From the NCBI GenBank assembly GCA_012522035.1, contig JAAYLF010000257.1, forward strand, positions 1 to 6,312: a stretch of DNA of 6,312 nt, read 5' to 3'. Within the stretch, counting starts at the first letter, position 1. Every line of letters begins with the position of its first letter. The position numbers and the translations under genes were made by a program. This DNA comes from Clostridiaceae bacterium. Its GTDB lineage: Bacteria > Bacillota > Clostridia > UBA1212 > DUPL01. Below are positions 5,977-6,312 of the stretch, piece by piece. The notes under the pieces were generated by a model. The model saw only the letters and a program-made list of their open reading frames with translations, did not search any database and was not told the origin of the DNA.

Positions 5977-6312
5977 TTACTTTCCTCCATTTCTCAGTAT
6001 AGAGATTATCTCTCTAGTATCTTCCGCCTTGTATACTGCAGAGCCAGCAACGATAACATTTGCACCTGCTTCAATTACATCTTTAACAGTTGTTGCATCA
6101 ATGCCTCCATCCACCTGTATATCCGTATTGAGGTTTCTCTCGTCAAGCATTCTTCTAAGCTCTCTGATTTTCCCGGTAACCGAGGGGATATAGGATTGAC
6201 CGCCAAAGCCGGGATTGACACTCATAAGAAGGATCATGTCCACATCTTCCAAAACAGGTTCAACCATGCACAATGGTGTTCCAGGATTCAAGGCAACTCC
6301 CGCTTTTATACC
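5977..6312 (-). CDS. rpe: Ribulose-phosphate 3-epimerase, C-terminal half (runs off the window)
   Basis: Rpe interconverts D-ribulose 5-phosphate and D-xylulose 5-phosphate in the non-oxidative pentose phosphate pathway, using a TIM-barrel fold and a divalent metal. The 111 visible residues are about half of the usual 215-225. The frame enters from the window edge as GIKAGVALNPGTPLC, so the start lies outside. Family motifs are DMILLMSVNPGFGGQSYIP, the IQVDGGID segment (its Asp is the catalytic, metal-binding residue), and the phosphate-binding GANVIVAGSAVYKAED. The protein ends ILRNGGK with TAA at 5979-5977, and its final codons carry the Shine-Dalgarno of the aminotransferase. The TTG at 6291 is an internal leucine codon, not a start. 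The identification is firm; the metal-binding His residues of the N-terminal half cannot be checked. Confidence 0.95.
   Translation of the reverse strand, partial: GIKAGVALNPGTPLCMVEPVLEDVDMILLMSVNPGFGGQSYIPSVTGKIRELRRMLDERNLNTDIQVDGGIDATTVKDVIEAGANVIVAGSAVYKAEDTREIISILRNGGK
5981..5988 (-). promoter_or_regulatory. Ribosome binding site of the aminotransferase, inside the 3' end of rpe
   Basis: GGAGGAAA encodes the last Gly-Gly-Lys codons of rpe and lies at the right distance before ATG 5975. This decides the aminotransferase start and indicates coupled translation with rpe. Confidence 0.75.

Noticed and set aside
5976..5990. Alternative aminotransferase start at ATG 5990
   Set aside because: It would place the strong GGAGGAAA inside the gene and overlap rpe, with no Shine-Dalgarno of its own.

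Overview
The window looks like ordinary chromosome from a low-to-moderate GC Gram-positive bacterium, most likely a member of the Clostridia. Supporting signs are strong AGGAGG-type ribosome binding sites, a Bacillus-type RqcH (NFACT family) protein, a lipoprotein with a Gram-positive-style signal and lipobox, and a sigma-A-like promoter. I cannot name the species from sequence alone.

Layout, left to right. Positions 1-77 are a short AT-rich leader carrying two copies of the palindrome TTGTACAA. rqcH (78-1808, plus strand) encodes a complete 576-residue ribosome-associated quality-control factor. A leftward (minus-strand) unit faces it and its 3' end overlaps the 3' end of rqcH by 17 bp. That unit encodes a very large, beta-rich, secreted lipoprotein of unknown family. 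It is broken into two ORFs by one in-frame TAG at 4246-4248: a 156-residue lipoprotein N-terminus (4246-4716) and an 817-codon open remainder, whose first ATG is at 4200 (1792-4200). Upstream is a compact 95-bp gap (4717-4811) with a promoter nested in a long inverted repeat that ends in a T-tract. Next comes a class I/II PLP aminotransferase (4812-5975, minus) and, 1 nt before it, the C-terminal half of ribulose-phosphate 3-epimerase (5977 to the window edge, minus).

rpe and the aminotransferase look like one translationally coupled operon. The lipoprotein probably has its own promoter but may also receive read-through from that operon. rqcH is an independent, convergent unit. No tRNA, rRNA, CRISPR array, insertion sequence or defence system was seen.

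I found no convincing new multi-gene system. The points most worth checking are the in-frame TAG that splits the lipoprotein, the promoter-in-inverted-repeat ahead of it, the unrecognised family of that lipoprotein, and a perfect 10-bp stem-loop inside rqcH.
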